Shown: piece by piece, positions 63,452 to 64,000 of the stretch
Layout of the letters: each line of letters opens with the position of its first letter
Position numbering within the stretch: the first letter of the stretch is position 1
Source of the DNA: Anticarsia gemmatalis
Taxonomy: Eukaryota > Arthropoda > Insecta > Lepidoptera > Erebidae
DNA length: 64,000 nucleotides
Assembly: GCF_050436995.1 (NCBI RefSeq)
Contig: NC_134770.1
Span: forward strand, 2,242,501-2,306,500
Direction of reading: 5' to 3'
Notes under the pieces: model-generated
Databases searched by the model: none
What the model saw: the letters and a program-made list of their open reading frames with translations, nothing else
What the model was told of the DNA's origin: nothing
Position numbers and translations under genes: made by a program

Positions 63452-64000
63452 CATAGGTAGCGGAGTTCCCACGTGCAGATACACAAATTACAAGAACATA
63501 AAACTTAACAAAGATAAAGTTATGAAATTGCTACTTAAAGACAGACAGTATTATGGTCCTGTATCAATTTATGTACCTGGTTTTAATGACGACCGCAACT
63601 GTTATACCGACTTATCTTGTTCAAATTGCCTATAATTACTGATCCCGTCTGCTGTTTATATTTATAAGCAGGACTTACTTTTATTAATCTTTATCTAAAC
63701 TCCTTGGTCATAAAGACCCTACATAAAACGAAAGTGTTAATTATTATAATTAGAATCCTTCAACTTGTTCCATTGCTTATGTTATCAGTTATCACGCAAT
63801 GACGAATCTTATCACAAGGTCGCCTGTTATCAGACGAATTATCATTAATTATTATATTTATTTAGTTATATCATGTCCTTTTGTGAACCTGTTGTTGGAG
63901 AATAAATATTTGGGTAATTTTATTTATAGAGGGCGGTACCGATTTCTTAGAAAATGTTATTGTGAGATATGCAATTGGAAGCGTCCTGTATTGAAATAGA

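Larger units (their letters stand above)
61429..64000. other. Region upstream of LL5
   Basis: No exon recognised. Contains a dispersed repeat (62693-62850) and an imperfect palindrome (63303-63451). A promoter is expected just right of 61428, but I see no clear TATA or initiator there. Confidence 0.5.

Overview
This window is a piece of a moth or butterfly (Lepidoptera) chromosome. The evidence is eukaryotic gene structure (GT-AG introns, AATAAA signals), a very AT-rich background, and the repeat cargo: Helitron-like elements ending in CAGCTAGT, tRNA-type SINEs with A/B boxes, an RTE-like LINE, and mariner/Tc1 remnants. Three genes are supported.

Left edge, + strand: the last two exons of a DcpS scavenger mRNA-decapping enzyme (246-470 joined to 818-1123, HLHVH HIT motif). 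Only 28 bp after its stop comes an intronless UBE3D-like E3 ubiquitin ligase (1152-2405). The DcpS poly(A) signal lies just before the UBE3D start codon, so the two form a very tight tandem pair.

2.4-10.5 kb is intergenic: SINEs, one unassigned exon-like ORF (3787-3924) and a 1600-bp palindromic mariner-type element (8916-10515).

The rest of the window, minus strand (61428 down to 11141), is one ~50-kb gene for an LL5/PHLDB-type cortical scaffold protein. I resolve 14 coding exons. Their phases join without a break into a 1383-codon frame that ends in a PH domain. The upstream exons carry coiled coils and phospho-site-rich linkers; the last four exons hold the PH domain. A 31-nt microexon sits between introns of about 16.6 and 20.5 kb. 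Two further ATG-to-donor exons (36764-36810 and 16666-16734) are phase-compatible alternative first exons. They would make short PH-only isoforms, one with a Cys-rich N-terminus.

The two large introns hold most of the mobile DNA: 5S-rRNA-derived SINEs with clear target-site duplications, Helitron-like copies, mariner MITEs, and a 5'-truncated LINE whose reverse transcriptase ORF is split by a 1788-bp palindromic Tc1-like element. That element carries a shard of transposase in its loop. The segment 61429-64000 is upstream of the LL5 start and shows only repeats.
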